Source: Spirosoma panaciterrae DSM 21099 (GTDB lineage: Bacteria; Bacteroidota; Bacteroidia; Cytophagales; Spirosomataceae). Taken from it: DNA of 64,000 nucleotides. The notes below the pieces were generated by a model. That model did no database searches. It was not told the origin of the DNA and saw nothing but the letters and a program-made list of their open reading frames with translations. The stretch covers positions 215,966-279,965 of the forward strand of contig NZ_KB893206.1 of assembly GCF_000374025.1 (NCBI RefSeq), read 5' to 3'. This document shows positions 60,466-64,000 of the stretch, piece by piece (position 1 is the stretch's first letter; each line of letters starts with the position of its first letter). A program made the position numbers and the translations under genes.

Positions 60466-61077
60466 TTAGATATTGGCCAGTACCAAGAACGGTAGTAGAA
60501 AATCGATGGTATGAATGAGGGCTTGTCGTAACGTTTTAATGGCCCGGTGAATAGTGTTTCGCAGAATCTGATACTCCAGTCCGGTCAGTTCGGAGATGTC
60601 TTCATAACTCATCTTTTCGAAGAATCTGAGAAAAATGATCTCCTGCTGACGAGGGGGCAACGACCGGACGGCTAGCTGCAATTTCTGAACATTCGACGCT
60701 TCGACTTCACTGACGTCGGTAGCATACTGCTGTTCGAGCGATAAGGTATTGTCGGGAAATGAATCGGTGGTGAGTCGTTCTTTTCGAACATCGGCCAGAA
60801 TGATTCGTCGTAGAGAAACCATCAGGTAATATTTGACCGATTGCGGAACGCTGAGGTTGTGCCGTCGATTCCAGATCTGGACAAAAAGCTCCTGAACCGA
60901 GTCCTGTACCAACTCCCGATTGTACGCTACTGATAGCCCGTATTGCAACAGCCAGTCCGCATAGTTTTCGTAAAAGTAAGCCAGTGCATTCGATTCTCCC
61001 TGCTGAAGGCGTATCCACCAGCCTGTTTCATCTTCCTGTTGAACGGAGAAATCCATTACCCGATTAGTAGATACCAT
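60466..61077 (-). CDS. FecI-like ECF sigma factor of the SusCD locus
   Basis: The product is 203 residues (ATG 61077; in-frame ATG 61056 also possible). Region 2 reads Q-E-L-F-V-Q-I-W-N-R-R and S-V-K-Y-Y-L-M-V-S-L-R-R, region 4 P-P-R-Q-Q-E-I-I-F-L-R-F-F-E-K-M-S with E-D-I-S-E-L-T-G-L. A hydrophobic C-terminal tail (I-D-F-L-L-P-F-L-V-L) is unusual and could contact the membrane. It heads the sigma - FecR - SusC - SusD set. Confidence 0.93.
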   Translation of the reverse strand: MVSTNRVMDFSVQQEDETGWWIRLQQGESNALAYFYENYADWLLQYGLSVAYNRELVQDSVQELFVQIWNRRHNLSVPQSVKYYLMVSLRRIILADVRKERLTTDSFPDNTLSLEQQYATDVSEVEASNVQKLQLAVRSLPPRQQEIIFLRFFEKMSYEDISELTGLEYQILRNTIHRAIKTLRQALIHTIDFLLPFLVLANI

Positions 61078-61161
61078 TTCGTTGAATCGCTAGCAAGTTA
61101 ACCAGAATACTTCGTTTTGTTCTAAAAAATCACTTTAACTTACATTTTAGTTAGAATGCTA

Positions 61162-63339
61162 TTATCTATTGACCCCATCGCTGTCTTTAGCCAACAGAAT
61201 GTCGCGCTCCACCTGCGGTATGTACTTGGACCAGATGAAGGTTCGGGCATCGTTGAAGGCGTTTTCTTTCGAGACATACCCGTCGATATAAGGCACTTCG
61301 TGGTAATGGCTGGCAGTAATATCACTGACGGTACGCCAATGGGTCAGGCATCGGGTTAGTAGGGTAATGGCCTCTTGCTGATGGGCCTTATTTTGCGAAA
61401 GCCGGTACGTTTGTAGAGCCACCCCAGCCCGGAGTTTATCGGCGAAATACCGGCTCAAATAGGCCCAGGTTTCCAGATCGGCCAGCTCACAGGCCAGCGT
61501 AGGTGGAGCGCCCGGACGCAGTTGCTGAACTCGTGCCAGAACGGTTTTGCTATCAGCATCCAGCCAGTCAGCCAGGGTTAGCGGGCCGACTTTTCCGGCG
61601 GGCAGCGAGCCATTTGCCTGTTTCAGTGCGGCATAGTCCTTAATCGACAGATAGGTTGGGTCTAAGGGTTGGTGTTCAATAAGTTCGTTGACAGAAATAA
61701 ACGACGATACATCATCCTGAAATCCTTTCCCTGCCGAAAAAGGGGACAAAAAACCTTCTGAATAGAGTGTGTAATCCCAGGTCGAGGCAAAATAAGAAGC
61801 AAGTCGTAGCGGCATCTGACTGGCAGCAGCGGTAGCTTCCAGCATCGGTTTACCCGATTTGGCTCCGTACCGACTGGCAAAGCTGGCTTCAAATACGGCA
61901 TCGGGTGTTTTAGGGTCGTAGAGCAATCTACCCCAGAGCTGATAAAACAACCACTGTTTCTCGAAGGCATACGTCCAGGTGCGGTGCGCGTTATCGACAT
62001 GCGAATACTCTTTGGCCGGAATATACCCTTCTGAGCCAACGAAATAGCCGTTGACATACGGAGCCGTATTCTGTGCAATATGCCGACGAATAAAATCGGG
62101 TTGACCCCAGCGCAGAATGAAAAAGTCCTCATTCCGAATCATCCATTCAATGCGGTAGTTATTGGGCATCGGATTCCAGTAGCCATCGTCGCGTTTGCCC
62201 GAATGTGAATCGTGCGTTAGAAGAAATGAGGGAGTCGAGTGGCCATGCGACCAGTTAAATTTGATCTCAACCAGCGTCGTATCAGATAAATGCGCGTTGT
62301 TGATCACCCGGCGCATCTCGGCTGGATCGGCAGAAAGGACGGAACGGTGCAGAAACTTAACCGGCCGATTGGCGGCTTTGATACCCGCCACAATGGTTTC
62401 TTCGAGCCAGTCTTCCCGGTCTTTGGGCGTCATGTTGGGTAGAGCAGTCCCTTCGGCTTTGAAATTGCTCATCCAGTCGGCCAGCGTAATGCCGATGCCG
62501 GCCAAATCGGGATACTCGTTGATAACCTGCGTAACGACCTCACGCGTGTACCGCTTGACAATCGCTGAGGTGTCGTTTCGCTCTTTCACCCCGTAATGCT
62601 TGGCAAATTCGGGCGATACGGCGATGTTCCAGTTGACAATGTATGGATCGATCCCTCGCTCTTTGGCCATCCGAAACAAGCCCGTCCAGAACTGTTTCCA
62701 GTCGGCCATTTCCTTGTCCGAGAAGCTGTTGGCTTCGGGAAAATGCGTCGGTTTGACCATAAACGAGAACGGGTGGACATTCCAGAGTGACAGCACGTTG
62801 AACCGATTCTCGGCCATCTGATCCAGCAACTTTTGCCAGTATGCCAAATCCCGGCAGGTTTCTTTATGCACGTCCATCACCTGACCTACCCGGTACGAAG
62901 ACCACGGCAAATTGACTTTCAGCGCCCGAACTGTGAAGTGGGGATTTACCGTTTTCGGAACTACCGTTTTCCAGGTTTTACCCATCCGAATCTGCTCGGC
63001 AACATCCATTGATCCATACATGGCACCCGTTGCATTCGTGGCTGTGATCTGGAGTTGGTTGGCCTGATAGCTGATCCGGTAGCCTTCGTCCCGAATGGAT
63101 GGATTCGTCTGACCAGGCAACACGCGAATGACAATCGCAGCAGTCGAATTTTGTGGCTTTCTGTCAATTGAATAACCGGTCAGTTGCAGTGCCTTTTCCA
63201 GATGATCAACTCCAAAACGAATCGGACGGCTTGTGGTGTCATAGGCAATTGTCAGCACTGATTGTTGGGTCTGACCAAAAAGCAATACTGGCCAGAAAAT
63301 CAGCATAACGAACCCGGAACGTAAGAATTGATTAGTCAT
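61162..63339 (-). CDS. Secreted GH20/GH67-like glycoside hydrolase-fold protein
   Basis: The 725-residue product has a signal peptide (cut near L-F-G-Q), an N-terminal zincin-like domain as in GH20 and GH67 (G-Y-R-I-S-Y-Q-A-N-Q-L-Q-I, A-T-G-A-M-Y-G-S-M-D-V-A-E), a barrel part (L-L-D-Q-M-A-E-N-R-F-N-V-L-S-L-W, I-V-N-W-N-I-A-V-S-P-E) and a helical C-terminal part. The Asp-Glu pair of GH20 is not evident, so it may belong to a newer GH family related to alpha-glucuronidases. It is between the GMC oxidoreductase and the sigma factor, all minus strand. Substrate unknown. Confidence 0.75.
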   Translation of the reverse strand: MTNQFLRSGFVMLIFWPVLLFGQTQQSVLTIAYDTTSRPIRFGVDHLEKALQLTGYSIDRKPQNSTAAIVIRVLPGQTNPSIRDEGYRISYQANQLQITATNATGAMYGSMDVAEQIRMGKTWKTVVPKTVNPHFTVRALKVNLPWSSYRVGQVMDVHKETCRDLAYWQKLLDQMAENRFNVLSLWNVHPFSFMVKPTHFPEANSFSDKEMADWKQFWTGLFRMAKERGIDPYIVNWNIAVSPEFAKHYGVKERNDTSAIVKRYTREVVTQVINEYPDLAGIGITLADWMSNFKAEGTALPNMTPKDREDWLEETIVAGIKAANRPVKFLHRSVLSADPAEMRRVINNAHLSDTTLVEIKFNWSHGHSTPSFLLTHDSHSGKRDDGYWNPMPNNYRIEWMIRNEDFFILRWGQPDFIRRHIAQNTAPYVNGYFVGSEGYIPAKEYSHVDNAHRTWTYAFEKQWLFYQLWGRLLYDPKTPDAVFEASFASRYGAKSGKPMLEATAAASQMPLRLASYFASTWDYTLYSEGFLSPFSAGKGFQDDVSSFISVNELIEHQPLDPTYLSIKDYAALKQANGSLPAGKVGPLTLADWLDADSKTVLARVQQLRPGAPPTLACELADLETWAYLSRYFADKLRAGVALQTYRLSQNKAHQQEAITLLTRCLTHWRTVSDITASHYHEVPYIDGYVSKENAFNDARTFIWSKYIPQVERDILLAKDSDGVNR

Positions 63340-63386
63340 GCCGATTGAGTGATCGTTTGGGTATTAGGGGAGAGCAGGCTATAGCA

Positions 63387-63452
63387 CCCCTAAATCCCCT
63401 AAAAGGGACTTAATTCAAAGACGAGCTAAGTCCCCTTCAGGGGATTTAGGGG
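63387..63452. repeat. CCCCTAAATCCCCT-type inverted repeat
   Basis: The 26-nt arms 63387-63412 and 63427-63452 pair with two G-T wobbles. It lies between the GH20/GH67-like and GMC genes and shares CCTAAATCCC and GGGACTT blocks with the repeat at 33001-33085. Confidence 0.8.
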
Positions 63453-63460
63453 TTAGTCAA

Positions 63461-64000
63461 CTATAAATTCCGCGCTTTCAACTGGGCAACCGCATAACTG
63501 GCAGCCCGTGCTGTGAGCGCCATATAGGTCAGTGAGGGGTTTACATTGGAGGATGAGGTCATGCCCGAACCGTCGGTCACGAACACGTTTTTGCAGGCAT
63601 GAACCTGATTGTATTTGTTCAGAACCGAGGTTTTGGGATCTCTGCCCATGCGGGCCGTACCCATTTCGTGAATCCCCAAGCCCATGTGCGCTACCGGATT
63701 GTCGTAGGGCGTTACATTTTTGAACCCGGCGGCTTCGAGCATTTCGGCGGCATCGTTCATGATGTCTTTCCGCATCGCCAACTCATTCTCACCGAAATCA
63801 GCGTCGAACACAAGCTGGGGTAAGCCCCACTTGTCTGTTTCGGTTTCGCTGAGATAGAATCGGTTTTTGGGGTCTGATAGCACTTCGCCAAATCCGGTGA
63901 GGCTGAATTTCCAGGGTCCGGGTTTCGTCATCTGGTTTTTAAAATCGGCTCCGAAGCCTGTTTCAGCCGCCCCGCGCGACCAGTCGGCCCGGCTGGCTCC
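63461..64000 (-). CDS. GMC family oxidoreductase, C-terminal part (partial)
   Basis: About 179 residues are open from the window edge to the stop; the FAD-binding N-terminus is outside. The visible part has H-E-M-G-T-A-R-M-G and N-V-F-V-T-D-G-S-G-M-T-S-S-S-N-V-N-P-S, the GMC C-terminal domain with the active-site His (the G-x-H-E-M-G) and the Asn of the N-P-S block. In this phylum such proteins (gluconate dehydrogenase-like) often oxidise sugars or alcohols in the periplasm with a small subunit-3 partner. It is upstream of the GH-like gene on the same strand. Confidence 0.9.
   Translation of the reverse strand, partial: GASRADWSRGAAETGFGADFKNQMTKPGPWKFSLTGFGEVLSDPKNRFYLSETETDKWGLPQLVFDADFGENELAMRKDIMNDAAEMLEAAGFKNVTPYDNPVAHMGLGIHEMGTARMGRDPKTSVLNKYNQVHACKNVFVTDGSGMTSSSNVNPSLTYMALTARAASYAVAQLKARNL

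Noticed and set aside
1..64000. tRNA, rRNA, riboswitch, transposase and phage genes
   Set aside because: Looked for by eye in gaps and in translated frames; none with adequate support. A covariance-model search would be needed to exclude small RNAs.

Overview
The window reads as a chromosomal segment of a Bacteroidota bacterium, most likely order Cytophagales and close to Spirosoma or its relatives. The pointers are type IX secretion/gliding proteins (PorP/SprF, a PorE-like OmpA protein), two FecI-type sigma / FecR anti-sigma / TonB-receptor sets, a SusC/SusD pair, a PafA-type phosphatase, a 60-residue histone H1-like protein, an alpha-oxoamine synthase typical of the phylum, and promoters of the Bacteroidota form (TTTG, then TAnnTTTG about 20 nt later). 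The genus is inferred; no rRNA or tRNA gene was seen.

Layout. 0-5 kb: type IX secretion genes (PorP/SprF tail, PorE-like, PorP/SprF), then an AAA ATPase. 5-13 kb: lipid-related enzymes (biotin carboxylase, alpha-oxoamine synthase, MaoC hydratase, acyltransferase 3, FabG, lipid kinase), the H1-like protein and a 38-residue membrane peptide. 13-20 kb: Imm5-like protein, two VOC proteins beside a CRP/FNR regulator, a GH43 arabinanase-like enzyme, a secreted esterase-associated protein, then an AT-richer CAT/HAD/CRP-FNR patch ending in about 570 bp of non-coding debris. 20-24.5 kb: argG, a coupled GT9 glycosyltransferase, argC and a GNAT. 24.5-28 kb: a sugar-acid operon (FAH hydrolase, fuconolactonase-like amidohydrolase, FGGY kinase). 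28-35 kb: sigma, anti-sigma, TonB receptor and PafA phosphatase. 35-44.5 kb: sufB, small acidic proteins with DoxX, two alpha/beta hydrolases, an M23 peptidase, a Kelch lipoprotein, a POT transporter and an orphan ECF sigma factor.

44.5-64 kb is the most distinctive region: twelve genes all on the minus strand. Sigma, FecR, SusC and SusD stand beside two paralogous GHL6-like secreted proteins (one with a Tat signal, one with a Sec signal), a GH20/GH67-like protein and a GMC oxidoreductase. Downstream lie an LctP-family 2-hydroxyacid permease, a TIM-barrel isomerase, a D-2-hydroxyacid dehydrogenase and a glycerate kinase. I read this as a glycan-uptake locus joined to a route ending in D-glycerate and phosphoglycerate. 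The substrate is unknown.

A second theme is the number of long, often perfect inverted repeats between genes, in at least eight sequence types. One with 36-bp arms exactly fills the gap between two convergent stop codons, others lie inside operons, and two types recur in the window. A third point is a perfect TGTGA-N6-TCACA palindrome directly after a CRP/FNR gene whose recognition helix carries the CRP-like R-E-T-x-x-R residues.
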